A DNA stretch of 64,000 nucleotides from Pseudoalteromonas sp. '520P1 No. 423' (GTDB taxonomy: Bacteria; Pseudomonadota; Gammaproteobacteria; Enterobacterales; Alteromonadaceae): contig NZ_BBZB01000001.1 of NCBI RefSeq assembly GCF_001269985.1, positions 3,782,001-3,846,000 on the forward strand. The letters run 5' to 3'. Within the stretch, counting starts at the first letter, position 1. Each line of letters opens with the position of its first letter. A program made the translations under genes and the position numbers. The notes beneath the pieces are model-generated. The model made no database searches and was not told where the DNA came from. It saw only the letters and a program-made list of their open reading frames with translations. Of the stretch, positions 1 to 8,509 are shown one piece after another.

Positions 1-207
1 GATATGACAAACTGCCCAACAGTACCGCAAGGTGCAGCAATTTGTGCAGCCTTATATCTACAATACTTTGTTGATGAAAATACAGATTGGTTACACTTTG
101 ATGTGATGGCGTGGAATAACCGTAAACTATCTGGTCGCCCATTAGGTGGCGAAGCATTTGGTATTCGTGCTGTTTACTCATATTTAGCGTCAAGATTTAA
201 TACTTAA
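1..207 (+). CDS. M17 leucyl aminopeptidase family protein, C-terminal end only
   Basis: The frame is open from the first base, so only about the last 68 codons of a longer gene are in the window. The segment GRPLGGEAFGIRAVYSYL matches the C-terminal signature of cytosolic M17 metallo-aminopeptidases (GRPxGGEAxGxRA), which remove N-terminal residues from peptides. The metal-binding core lies outside the window, so subtype and catalytic competence cannot be judged. A strong intrinsic terminator follows within 50 bases, so this is the end of its transcription unit. Confidence 0.7.
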   Translation, partial: DMTNCPTVPQGAAICAALYLQYFVDENTDWLHFDVMAWNNRKLSGRPLGGEAFGIRAVYSYLASRFNT

Positions 208-230
208 TACATTTCCTTATATTAAATAAA

Positions 231-257
231 TAAAAAAACCGCGAAAGCGGTTTTTTT
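231..257 (+). terminator. Intrinsic terminator after the aminopeptidase gene
   Basis: A-tract, then ACCGC-GAAA-GCGGT stem-loop, then seven T. The symmetrical A and T tracts would let it act on either strand, but the upstream plus-strand gene is the obvious client. Confidence 0.88.
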
Positions 258-299
258 ATTTCATTTTAAGCACATCTTTTTTATAACGATTCTATATCT

Positions 300-714
300 A
301 TACAAGCTAACGGTGGTGAAGCAGTTAAACAAGTATCATTAAAAAAAGCATCTATTAGCCAATTCGATTTAAATCACAATGGTAAAAAGTAGCTGTTTTA
401 GCAAAAAAACCTAAAGAAAAAGAAAATAAAGAGCTTGTAAAACTAGGTTTTAAAACTGAAATTTACGAAGAAGATTTACAATTTAAGAAATTATTTATTG
501 CTACTTAAGATTCTAATAAGAAACCTAAAAAACAAACTATCAAAGACAATATCTTTTCAATTTCATTTAGCCCGATTGATAATAAACTACTTGTTAAATT
601 ACAGCCAAGCCCATTAATTGACGAGATTTACATGAAGTCGCTTTGGCAAATAAAACTAATTTATTTTTTATGTTTAATTTTAAAAACCAGAACAACTCAA
701 AATACTGATAAATA
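300..714 (+). pseudogene. Relic resembling an S9 (prolyl oligopeptidase-like) peptidase propeller
   Basis: No long open frame exists here, but the plus strand gives consecutive protein-like fragments joined by one frameshift near 388 and stops near 390 and 506. The pieces read like a beta-propeller: a DLNHNGKK fragment, then VAVLAKKPKE, then SFSP and LLVKLQPSPLIDE, a style seen in N-terminal propellers of S9 peptidases. No catalytic hydrolase domain follows. That it is decayed coding sequence is fairly clear; the family name is a recollection-based inference. Confidence 0.42.
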
Positions 715-849
715 ACAATTAAAAGCTAACACTTTCGACAGGAATTTACAGTATCAATAAAACTTAACAGGTCAATACAAAAATCAATTAATTATTCAGT
801 CCAAACTTTAGCCAACCAAATTTAGTATTTGTGCCGCTTATTCATAAAA

Positions 850-1713
850 AATGAGAGGTAATTGTTATGCCAAAAATGAGCCTAGTACAGGTAAAATTAA
901 CTATCACTTTATCTTTAAGTTTCTCGACAGCATCAAATATACAGGTTGGATCGGTTGCGAATACAAACCAAAAACCACCACAAGAAGTTGCACAAAAAGC
1001 AGATATCATTATCACTATGGTATCAGATACCCCACAAGTTGAAGATGTACTGTTTGGTTAAAGCGGTGTTATTAACGGTTTAGACGCAGGTAAAATTGTA
1101 ATAGATATGAGTTCTATTTCACCTATGGCAACTAAAGAATTTGCTAAACGCATAAACGCTGTAGATTGTGAATATGTCGATGCGCCTGTTTCTGGCGGTA
1201 AAGTAGGCGCTAAAGCTGCAAGCCGACAATTATGGTAGGTGCTAAACAAGAAGCTTTTGATCGTGTTAAACCAATTCTTGATTTAATGGGTAAAATATCA
1301 CTTTAGTTGGTGGTAATGGTGATGGCCAAACATGTAAAGTAGCGAACCAAATTATAGTGGCACTTAACATTGAAGCGGTCAGTGAAGCCTTAGTATTTGC
1401 ATCTAAAGCAGGCGCAGATCCAGCTAAAGTACGTGAAGCACTTATGGGCGGACTTGCTTCATCTAAAATTTTAGAAGTACATGGCGAACGCATGATCAAA
1501 CGTACTTTTGATCCTGGTTTTAGAATTAGTTTACATCAAAAAGATCTAAACTTAGCATTAAGTGCAGCAAAAGAGCTTGAAATGAGCCTGCCAAATACCG
1601 CAAGCACACAACAGTTATTTAATACTTGTTGTGCAAATGGTGGTGTTAATGAAGATCATTCAGCACTGGTGAAGTCTATAGAACTAATGGCTAACCACAC
1701 ATTAACACAATAA
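850..1713 (+). pseudogene. glxR: Tartronate semialdehyde reductase (2-hydroxy-3-oxopropionate reductase), degraded
   Basis: Family role: NAD(P)H reduction of tartronate semialdehyde to glycerate. Recognisable segments in order are an ADIIITMVSDTPQVEDVLFG block, the PVSGG substrate-binding signature, GDGQTCKVANQI with the catalytic Lys, and an intact C-terminal half from 1357. Lesions: the N-terminal Rossmann GxGxxG strand is missing or scrambled, there is an in-frame TAA at 1059-1061, a 1-bp deletion near 1223 and another in an A run near 1292. Restoring one base at each deletion rejoins the protein. It lies directly upstream of the glycerate kinase that would use its product, so an old glyoxylate-to-glycerate operon has been partly lost. 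Confidence 0.85.
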
Positions 1714-1718
1714 GTTTT

Positions 1719-1755
1719 AATATCGACATAGGGTTTTACAGCTTATGTCGATATT
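1719..1755. repeat. Perfect 12-bp inverted repeat after the glxR relic
   Basis: AATATCGACATA and TATGTCGATATT are separated by 13 bases, starting a few bases after the relic's stop codon. The following bases are only weakly T-rich, so it may be a poor terminator of the relic or a hairpin in the leader of the next gene. Confidence 0.45.
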
Positions 1756-1758
1756 CTT

Positions 1759-1810
1759 TATAGCTAAATGACTTTTATATTACAGGTATTCAAAAGGTTA
1801 TTTAGCTATA
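1759..1810. promoter_or_regulatory. Inverted repeat in the glycerate kinase promoter region
   Basis: Perfect 11-bp arms TATAGCTAAAT and ATTTAGCTATA with 30 bases between them, ending about 38 bases before the glycerate kinase start. Could be a split operator or a leader structure; function is not known. Confidence 0.35.
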
Positions 1811-1847
1811 GAGTGTCAGTATAAAAACTAACATATGGAGAGCAACT

Positions 1848-3146
1848 ATGGACAACTCACAATCTGAGCTCAGTTCTCAAACAGAAATTAAAGATCCTGA
1901 AGCGTTTCTAATTGATCTTTTTCATACTGCTGTTAACGCAGCACATCCAAAAGAAGTTTTGGCTAAGTATTTACCTAAAGATACCAATAAACGTGCTGTT
2001 GTCATTGGCGCAGGCAAAGCAGCAGCTTCTATGGCGCAAGCCTTAGAGCAGCATTGGCAAGGTCCATTATCTGGTTTGGTAGTAACACGATATGGTCATA
2101 ATGAAAGCTGTAAACATATTGAAGTTGTTGAAGCTGCGCATCCTGTGCCTGATGATGCAGGGCAAGCTGTGGCAAAACGCATAATGCAATTAGTTGAAGG
2201 CTTAACTGAAGATGATGTGGTGATTTGTTTAATATCTGGAGGCGGTTCTTCTTTATTATCTTTACCCGCTGAGGGCATTAAATTATCTGATAAACAAGCG
2301 ATCAATAAAGCACTATTAAAATCAGGCGCAGCCATTGATGAAATGAATTGTGTACGCAAACATTTATCAGCTATTAAAGGTGGCCGATTAGCAAAAGCTT
2401 GCTTCCCTGCTACGATTCATACTTATGCGATTTCAGATGTACCTGGTGATGAAGCAACAGTGATTGCATCTGGACCAACAGTGGCAGATCCAACTACATC
2501 AGCGCAAGCACTATCTATTTTAGAAAATTATAATATTAATATTCCTGATAATGTAAAAGCTTGGTTGCAAAGCCCAGCATCAGAAACCTTAAAAGCAGAT
2601 GATCCTGCGCTTAAAAATACACACTTTACTTTAATTGCCACACCAAAAGACGCACTTGATGCAGTACAAAAACAGATAGAAAAAATAGGCATAAAAGCAC
2701 TCGTATTAGGTGATAAAATTGAAGGTGAATCAAAAGAAGTTGCTAAGGTTCACGGTGCAATAGCACTAAATATTGCTGAAAATGCGCAACCAGTAACACC
2801 TCCTAGTGTAATTTTATCCGGTGGTGAAACCACGGTAACCCTAAAAGGCACTGGACGTGGCGGTCGAAATGCTGAGTTTTTATTAAGCCTTGCCATTTCA
2901 TTGCAAAAAAAGCAACAATATTATGCCGTTGCAGCTGATACCGATGGCATAGATGGTTCAGAGGATAACGCAGGTTGTTTGCTAACGCCACAAACCTATA
3001 TCAGCGCAGAACATCAGCAATTAAACCTTGAGAATTACCTTGATAACAATGATAGTTATGGTTTTTTTGAAGCTACAGAACAACTTTTAAAAACAGGCCC
3101 AACAAGAACCAATGTAAATGATTTTAGAGCTATTTTAATTTTATAA
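1848..3146 (+). CDS. Glycerate kinase, MOFRL/DUF4147 type (TtuD/GckA-like)
   Basis: ATP-dependent glycerate 2-kinase family, which feeds glycerate from glyoxylate or hydroxypyruvate metabolism into glycolysis. The 432-residue length is normal. The N-terminal DUF4147 domain carries VIGAGKAAASMA (about 52-63), AAHPVPD and SGGGSSLL; the C-terminal MOFRL domain carries LSGGETTVT and GRGGRNAEF, then DTDGIDGSEDNAG near residue 365. A GGAG-type ribosome site about 10 bases upstream supports the ATG. The gene directly follows the broken glxR, so its present substrate supply is unclear: glyoxylate from the purine cluster can instead leave by glcB. Confidence 0.9.
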   Translation: MDNSQSELSSQTEIKDPEAFLIDLFHTAVNAAHPKEVLAKYLPKDTNKRAVVIGAGKAAASMAQALEQHWQGPLSGLVVTRYGHNESCKHIEVVEAAHPVPDDAGQAVAKRIMQLVEGLTEDDVVICLISGGGSSLLSLPAEGIKLSDKQAINKALLKSGAAIDEMNCVRKHLSAIKGGRLAKACFPATIHTYAISDVPGDEATVIASGPTVADPTTSAQALSILENYNINIPDNVKAWLQSPASETLKADDPALKNTHFTLIATPKDALDAVQKQIEKIGIKALVLGDKIEGESKEVAKVHGAIALNIAENAQPVTPPSVILSGGETTVTLKGTGRGGRNAEFLLSLAISLQKKQQYYAVAADTDGIDGSEDNAGCLLTPQTYISAEHQQLNLENYLDNNDSYGFFEATEQLLKTGPTRTNVNDFRAILIL

Positions 3147-3648
3147 ACAATTGAAAATTCATATTTTTAAACATACTCACGTAGCCTAACAATCGTGATT
3201 TAGGCTAATTTACACGCCTTTCACCTTGGAGAAAAAACAAACATCTTTTGTGTGAAAATCAAGCTATAAATTCGTTTCATTTCAACTTAACACAAGTGAC
3301 AAGAATAGATAGCATTGATGTTACAGATATGTTAAAACGATTTGATTTACATAGAAGTAAATAACCTAGACTATTAATGAACTTGATAAATTTTAAGCAA
3401 TAAACAACTTAAAATAAAAACGCAATAATAGTTATAGATGAATTAATAATCATATGTTTTATAAAAAACAAACATATGACAAAGCACTATTAAATATCGG
3501 CTTTTCAACTCTTTTAGGCTAGAACTCGCCGATTATCTCAACCAGGGAATAACTTTAAATAGTATTATTACATTTATTAAAATTTTAACTTCAATAATAT
3601 AAGCCATACTCTTTTATTGGCTATTAAAAACGAAATAAGGGAACATCT
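3147..3648 (+). other. Intergenic leader before the Tsx-like channel gene
   Basis: About 500 bases without a credible gene. It contains a possible regulator box at 3287-3302 and a 9-bp inverted repeat (CATATGTTT at 3451-3459, AAACATATG at 3470-3478). Nothing else was recognised. Confidence 0.6.
3287..3302. promoter_or_regulatory. Weak match to the purine-cluster palindrome
   Basis: TTAACACAAGTGACAA matches TTGACACAAGTGTCAA, an idealised form of the boxes at 6592 and 35803, at 14 of 16 positions, including the whole ACACAAGTG centre. It lies about 347 bases before the Tsx-like gene, which is far for a repressor site, so it may be chance. Confidence 0.3.
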
Positions 3649-4365
3649 ATGTCTGCAAAAGTATATTCAGCGTTAATAGCAACTGCGCTTTTATCAACTT
3701 CAGTAAGTGCCAAGCAATTTTGGAGCGATACTAGCTTCACTTTACTTAAAGGTAGTGATTATGAAGTAGGTGAAAGTGAAAGAAATGTTTTCACACTTGA
3801 GCATGCCAGCGGTCATACCTGGGGAAACATATTTGCTTTTGTAGATAGATTAAGCCCTAAAAATAGTGACGATAAAGAAGTGTATGGCGAAGTTGGCATG
3901 ACTTTTAACCTTATGCGGCAAAAAGAAAGCTTTATTAAAGATGTATACGTAGCAACTCAGTGGGAATACGGTTCTTCATCTGGTGCTTTTGGTATGTCAC
4001 AAGATAACTACTTATTAGGTGCAGGTGTTAACCTTGATATTCCTGGTTCAACTTTCTTCAACGTAAACCTATACCGTAGAAACAATGAACATGGTGATGC
4101 AAACAATCAGCTGACTCTTGCTTGGGCATTCCCTTTTGCTGATGGTTTTGTTTACGATGGTTTTATGGATGCTGTTGATAGCACAGATAGTTCAGTCTCT
4201 AGCTATAACATCACATCACAACTTAAATATGACTTTGGCCAACATATGGGTGTTGAAAAGAACAAATTATATGCCGGTATTGAGTATGTATATTGGCACA
4301 ACAAGTTTGGCATAGATGGCATCACAGAGAAAAACGCTAACCTATTGCTTCAGTGGCACTTTTAA
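3649..4365 (+). CDS. Tsx-like nucleoside-specific outer-membrane channel
   Basis: Outer-membrane beta-barrel of the Channel_Tsx/OmpK family, allowing nucleoside diffusion into the periplasm. A signal peptide ends near residue 21 (TSVSA, then KQFWSD); the mature chain alternates aromatic and polar strands (HTWGNIFAFVDR, YAGIEYVYWHNKFG) and ends in Phe, the usual BAM signal. The 238-residue length is in the normal Tsx range. A GGGAACATC sequence precedes the ATG. Neighbouring purine permease and purine degradation genes support nucleoside or purine uptake. Exact substrate is not provable here. Confidence 0.85.
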   Translation: MSAKVYSALIATALLSTSVSAKQFWSDTSFTLLKGSDYEVGESERNVFTLEHASGHTWGNIFAFVDRLSPKNSDDKEVYGEVGMTFNLMRQKESFIKDVYVATQWEYGSSSGAFGMSQDNYLLGAGVNLDIPGSTFFNVNLYRRNNEHGDANNQLTLAWAFPFADGFVYDGFMDAVDSTDSSVSSYNITSQLKYDFGQHMGVEKNKLYAGIEYVYWHNKFGIDGITEKNANLLLQWHF

Positions 4366-4410
4366 TACAAATCCCCCAACCAATTCATCATTCCAAATTG
4401 CAATCAAAGG

Positions 4411-4434
4411 GCAGCTGAAAAGCTGCTTTTTTTT
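4411..4434 (+). terminator. Intrinsic terminator after the Tsx-like gene
   Basis: GCAGCT-GAAA-AGCTGC stem-loop followed by eight T, 45 bases after the stop codon. Confidence 0.9.
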
Positions 4435-4545
4435 GACCTTATATTACCATTCTAAATTAATCACAAAACCACATAATAAGATTACAAATTTAATATCATT
4501 AATTCGTTATAAATAACAATCCAACCTCATTTTAAGTTTTACATC

Positions 4546-4964
4546 ATGAGCAAAAATACAGGCTTTACCCTTACTGAACTGATCATTACCATTATAGTTT
4601 TATCAATCTTATCATTATCTGCTTTACCTAAGTTTTTAAACCTAAATGATGATGCAACTCAAGCATCCCTAAAAGGCCATAAAGCAGCCTTAGTAGATTC
4701 TCTAGCACTATTAAAAGGAAAACATATCATAGCAGGAGAGCCTAATCAGCTTGTATTAAATGGGTATACGCTAAATTTTTTGTTGCCAATAATCACCCAT
4801 CAGCAATACATACCCACCAAGATTGCAAGAATATATGGCTTTCATTGATGCAAAGTGGTGATATTGATATTCAGCGAGACCATGCGACTTGTGAATACAA
4901 GCCATTTAAAGACAGTGGTTTGATTACATACAATAGTGAAACAGGCATTGTTTCTATAAAATAA
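4546..4964 (+). pseudogene. Type IV pilin-like (pseudopilin) gene with a poly-T frameshift
   Basis: The N terminus MSKNTGFTLTELIITIIV is a class III prepilin signal: short basic leader, cleavage before Phe, conserved Glu5 of the mature chain, then a hydrophobic helix. The frame breaks at a six-T run (4776-4781); with one more T the protein continues in frame to about 139 residues, with a VANNHPSAIHTHQDC segment and a second Cys (HATCEYKPF) that could form the pilin C-terminal disulfide, stopping at 4962-4964. As read, frame 0 gives a 100-residue truncated product. It may be a true pseudogene, a phase-variable tract or a sequencing error. No pilus genes are adjacent. Confidence 0.8.
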
Positions 4965-4996
4965 AAAACTCCATGCCCGCAGGCTATGGAGTTTTT
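4964..4996. terminator. Bidirectional terminator between convergent genes
   Basis: ACTCCATGCC and GGCTATGGAGT pair around a short loop, flanked by A and T runs. It serves the pilin-like gene on the plus strand and the purine permease on the minus strand. Confidence 0.85.
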
Positions 4997-5066
4997 AATT
5001 GCTTAACAATTTAATTTTAGTCTATAAATTTAACTTCTGCTAAATCGCATAAGTATGGTAAAAATT

Positions 5067-6497
5067 TTATGGTAAAAATATAAACTTAGCAACAAACAGT
5101 GCCGTTAACGCCCAAACACCTGATGATATTTCTTTATGTTTACCAGTACCCGCCTTCATCACTGTATAAGTAATAAAACCAATTGCAATACCGTTAGCAA
5201 TAGAGAAAGTAAATGCCATCATAACTGTGGTTAATGCCGCTGGCGCAAACTCTGTCATATCATTCCAGTCAATGTTTTTAAGTGACGACATCATCACCAT
5301 AGCAACATAAATTAATGCGCCATTTACAGCAAATCCAGGCAACATTTGAGCTAATGGTAAAAAGAATACACCCAGTGCAAACAAACCACCGATAGCGACA
5401 GCAGTTAAGCCTGTACGACCACCAGCTGAAACACCCGCAGCCGATTCAACATAAGAGGTCACAGGTGGACAACCAAATGCAGTACCAATTACAGAAGAGA
5501 TAGAGTCAGCTTTTAAAGACTTATTCAAACCTTTAATATTACCTTTATCATCTTGAAGACCAGCACGCTCTGCCACACCCATTAAGGTACCCGCAGTATC
5601 AAAGATATTTACAAATAAGAAAGTCACAATTACAGGGATCATAGCAACTTCAAGTGCGCCCATAATATCTAACTTCATAAAAATAGGCGCAATTGCAGCA
5701 AAATCAGGAATAGCTAATAAGCCACCACCGGGGTAAGACACAAATCCCGAAGCTGGTGCCCAAGCTTTTGCTTTTTCTGCAACCGTAAAGAAGTCACCAG
5801 GCATCATAAATGCCACTATTGTGGTTACTGCAATACCAATAATCACAGCGCCAAATACTTTGCGGTAACTTAAAACCGCAATTAATAGAAAGCTTAATAA
5901 ACCAAGCGCAGGTGCTTCAGGTCCAAATTCACCAAAACCAAAGTGTGTCAAATCACCTAATGCAACAACATTATCTGGGTTAGACACAACTATGCCTGTA
6001 AAGCGCAAACCTATAAATCCTAAGAACAATCCGACACCTGCGGTCATCGCAAGCCGTAAACTCATAGGTATGCTCTCTAACATCCACGCCCTAAGCCGAG
6101 TTACACTCATAATTACAAACAAACAACCCGAAAGAAACACTGCCCCAAGTGCGATTTCCCAGCTGTAATTCATTTGTAAAACAACGGTAAAGGTGAAAAA
6201 GGCATTAAGCCCCATACCCGGCGCCAAACCAACTGGCCAGTTTGCATATAAGCCCATAAAAATTGTGGCAATAGCTGCACCTAAACAGGTCGCAAGGAAT
6301 AATCCGTCAAATGGCATGCCGGTTTTAGACATGATTATTGGATTTAAAAACATGATGTAAGACATAGTGACAAAGGTCGTTAACCCAGCCATAAGCTCTG
6401 TTTTAACATTAGTTCGATGTGCTGATAGTTTAAATAATCGCTCTAACAACCCGACCCGGGCAGAATGATTATTAACTGACTGATTTACTTGTTCCAT
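5067..6497 (-). CDS. NCS2 purine permease, AzgA/GhxP-type (guanine/hypoxanthine or adenine)
   Basis: Inner-membrane proton-coupled nucleobase importer of about 12-14 membrane segments. The 476-residue chain has family motifs TTFVTMSYIMFLNP near residue 41, LAPGMGLNAFF near 93, FVNIFDTAGTLMGVAERAG near 300 and TAFGCPPVTSYVESAAGVSAG near 340, which place it in the AzgA-like branch rather than the xanthine/urate (UacT-like) branch. A RutR-like palindrome lies about 100 bases upstream. Linkage to guaD and xdhABC fits purine import for catabolism. The specific base carried cannot be fixed from sequence alone. Confidence 0.92.
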   Translation of the reverse strand: MEQVNQSVNNHSARVGLLERLFKLSAHRTNVKTELMAGLTTFVTMSYIMFLNPIIMSKTGMPFDGLFLATCLGAAIATIFMGLYANWPVGLAPGMGLNAFFTFTVVLQMNYSWEIALGAVFLSGCLFVIMSVTRLRAWMLESIPMSLRLAMTAGVGLFLGFIGLRFTGIVVSNPDNVVALGDLTHFGFGEFGPEAPALGLLSFLLIAVLSYRKVFGAVIIGIAVTTIVAFMMPGDFFTVAEKAKAWAPASGFVSYPGGGLLAIPDFAAIAPIFMKLDIMGALEVAMIPVIVTFLFVNIFDTAGTLMGVAERAGLQDDKGNIKGLNKSLKADSISSVIGTAFGCPPVTSYVESAAGVSAGGRTGLTAVAIGGLFALGVFFLPLAQMLPGFAVNGALIYVAMVMMSSLKNIDWNDMTEFAPAALTTVMMAFTFSIANGIAIGFITYTVMKAGTGKHKEISSGVWALTALFVAKFIFLP

Positions 6498-7011
6498 GGT
6501 TTCAGTTCTCTCGTTTATGTTATCAATATAAGGTTTATTATTTGACAGTTTTATTTTATTAACACGCTAGCAACATCAACACTAATCACTATTGACACAA
6601 GTGTCGACTTTTAATTGTTTAATTTTAACGCTAAATTTGATTTTTAATTATGCAGCTAAACACAAGAATATATGTCCCTTTTTTGTATTGTGATTAAACA
6701 AAGTAAATCGACTTCTATACAATAAAAAAACAGCATATTTACTGCTAAAATCCATTAAAAGAGTCTAAATAGAGCGAATAGATATAAAATAGATTAGGAA
6801 AAAACTTATTTTTAACGATATAAAAACAGGGGAAGAATAAATGGATTTTTACTATGACCCAAAATACAAACTACTACAAAAACTTAATACATATATGTGA
6901 TAGCGCCCTATTACACTTATATATACAAATTGATATTAATGGGAAATTTGCAACAAAGGATTTTAGAAATCAAACCTTAGTTAAATTTTTAAAACCTAAA
7001 ATAAAACTTAC
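6498..7011 (-). other. Purine permease promoter region
   Basis: About 510 AT-rich bases between the permease start and the left end of the IS element. It holds the palindrome at 6592-6607; no convincing gene was found in the rest. Confidence 0.6.
6592..6607. promoter_or_regulatory. RutR-like operator upstream of the purine permease
   Basis: TTGACAC-AA-GTGTCGA is a near-perfect 7-2-7 palindrome (one mismatch), 95-110 bases before the permease start on the minus strand. The E. coli RutR box TTGACCA-NN-TGGTCAA has the same geometry and outer bases. A closely similar site precedes xdhA (35803-35818), and a RutR-like TetR protein is encoded at 20862-21509. The pairing of that protein with these sites is inference. 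Confidence 0.6.
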
Positions 7012-7041
7012 TGTAATGGTCAACTCAACTTGGAGACTTCT

Positions 7042-7890
7042 TTAGGCACTTTTTAGTAATTTCATTTCATATTCTGCTGGTGAAATATTTCCTAACTTAT
7101 AATGGCGGCGCTTTTGATTATAAAATGGTTCTATATAATCAATAATATCGGCTATCGCTTCACTCCTCGTTTGATAACGACGATAATTAACTCGCTCAGA
7201 TTTTAAACTGCGAAAAAACCTTTCTGTAACAGCATTATCTAAACAATTTCCTCGGCGACTCATACTCGCTTTAATATCATATTCATTTAGCGTTTCTTGA
7301 AATGTTTCACTCGTATATTGGACTCCCTGGTCACTATGGAATATAACGTCATCATTTGGTTGTCGTTTATTTACTGCTAAGCGTATTGCTCTTGTTGTTA
7401 ACTCACTATTTGGTTTATCTGAGAATGCCCAACTAATTACTTTACGCGAGCATAAATCCATAATCACAGCTAAATAAAGCCAGCCTTGTTGTGTTCGGAT
7501 ATAGGTAATATCGCCAGACCAAAGTGTATTTAGCTGCTCAGGGTTAAATTGCCTATTCAAGTGATTTGGTGCGATAACTGATGTTTTACCACCTGATGGA
7601 TAACTATGTTGCTTAGGTCGTTTAGCTACAAGCTTTAACCGCTTCATTACTGTTCTAACTTTATGAATACCTAGGTTAAAACCCATCGACTGAAGCTCTA
7701 TTAGCATTCTGCGTTTGCCATAAGTTGCATCCATATCAACATGAACTTGCTTCATGGCCGCTTCGAGTGTTACTTGTTCAGCATTTATAACTTTAGGCTT
7801 TGAACGATAATAAAATGTACTTGCCGCAATCGATAAGCACCGACAAATTTTCTGAACTTTATTTCCTGCCTTCTTCAACATAACAGCCAC
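7042..7890 (-). CDS. IS3-family transposase OrfB (DDE integrase domain)
   Basis: Catalytic half of the transposase. An HTH_21-like region (TYGKRRMLIELQSMG) precedes the rve integrase core. The DDE residues are seen in SGDITYIRT, in FHSDQGVQYTS and in NAVTERFFRSLKSE, so the triad is complete. The C terminus YNQKRRHYKLGNISPAEYE is typical. It is normally made as an OrfAB fusion by -1 frameshifting; the -1 frame is open from the A7 run near 7930 into this frame. The listed start is a GTG and may not be used alone. Confidence 0.9.
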   Translation of the reverse strand: MAVMLKKAGNKVQKICRCLSIAASTFYYRSKPKVINAEQVTLEAAMKQVHVDMDATYGKRRMLIELQSMGFNLGIHKVRTVMKRLKLVAKRPKQHSYPSGGKTSVIAPNHLNRQFNPEQLNTLWSGDITYIRTQQGWLYLAVIMDLCSRKVISWAFSDKPNSELTTRAIRLAVNKRQPNDDVIFHSDQGVQYTSETFQETLNEYDIKASMSRRGNCLDNAVTERFFRSLKSERVNYRRYQTRSEAIADIIDYIEPFYNQKRRHYKLGNISPAEYEMKLLKSA

Positions 7891-8189
7891 TTGCTGCCGT
7901 TGTTCATTTCCATAGCGAAAAAGGCCGACGCTTTTTTTAATAGTTGATTATCACTTTTTAACTGTTTTATTTGTTTTTCTAACTCTAAAATACGTATTTG
8001 TTCAGGAGATAAAGCACTCGCTTTTGGTGTGATACCTTGTTGCTCTTTTTTATACTGACTGATCCAACGCTGAATTGAAGATAACCCTACGCCCATAGCT
8101 ACCGCTGTATCTTTATGTTTGTAGCCATGTACAATCACTAGCTCTGCACATTCACGTTTAGATTCTGCTGATAATATTTTCTTTGGCAT
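7875..8189 (-). CDS. IS3-family transposase OrfA (HTH and leucine zipper)
   Basis: DNA-binding half, 104 residues. An HTH_Tnp_1 domain covers about 5-50 (ECAELVIVHGYKHKDTAVAM, then SSIQRWISQYKKE), followed by a heptad coiled coil (ILELEKQIKQLKSDNQLLKKA). It overlaps orfB by 16 bases. The codons TTA AAA AAA before GCG give an A7 slippery run suited to -1 frameshifting, the usual way IS3 elements make the OrfAB transposase. Confidence 0.9.
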   Translation of the reverse strand: MPKKILSAESKRECAELVIVHGYKHKDTAVAMGVGLSSIQRWISQYKKEQQGITPKASALSPEQIRILELEKQIKQLKSDNQLLKKASAFFAMEMNNGSKWLLC

Positions 8190-8262
8190 TTTTGACCTCG
8201 TTATTTTTGATAATAATACCTCTAACGAAGTCTCTAGTTAAATTCTACCTTTACACTACAAG

Positions 8263-8370
8263 CTTTATACATTCACGTTTGAATTCAGCTCATAATATTT
8301 TTTGCATTTTACCATTGTTATTTTAGATAATACCTAAAACGTAGCCTCTAGTTAAATTTTACCGTTACAC
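8263..8370 (-). mobile_element. Relic of a second, related IS3 right end
   Basis: This stretch is a diverged copy of the adjacent IS right end: the orfA 5' region, the spacer and the outer repeat recur (CATTCACGTTT, GATAAT, CTCTAGTTAAATT, ending ACCGTTACA). It implies an earlier related insertion next to the present one, of which only the end survives. Confidence 0.7.
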
Positions 8371-8437
8371 AAAGTTACAACTGAATTAAAACTCTTTAAT
8401 TTTAGAAACTTAAGAAGAGTAAAACACATTTCAAGCT

Positions 8438-8460
8438 GTAGCTTGTAGCTTGTAGCTTGT
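8438..8460. repeat. Heptamer microsatellite GTAGCTT x3
   Basis: Three perfect tandem GTAGCTT units followed by a partial unit, 50 bases before the SDR gene start. Copy number could vary by slippage and might alter promoter or leader spacing; no direct evidence for that. Confidence 0.7.
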
Positions 8461-8509
8461 ATTATTGATAGAATTATACATATATGATAATGCTAACTGG
8501 AAAAATATA

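Larger units (their letters stand above)
7012..8255 (-). mobile_element. IS3-family insertion sequence, apparently complete
   Basis: About 1.24 kb, within the IS3 size range. The left end 7012-7045 and the right end 8222-8255 are imperfect 34-bp inverted repeats: TGTAATGGT and TGTAAAGGT outside, GGAGACTTCTTTAG and AGAGACTTCGTTAG inside. It encodes overlapping orfA and orfB on the minus strand with an A7 slippage site. No convincing target duplication was seen in the flanking bases. Confidence 0.88.

Noticed and set aside
851-1061. Short open frames of 63-64 codons starting at 851 and 867
   Set aside because: They are overlapping frames of the decayed N-terminal part of the glxR relic, not separate genes.
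6854-7045. 63-codon plus-strand frame next to the IS left end
   Set aside because: No ribosome site or recognisable motif, composition like non-coding DNA, and it runs into the IS terminal repeat.
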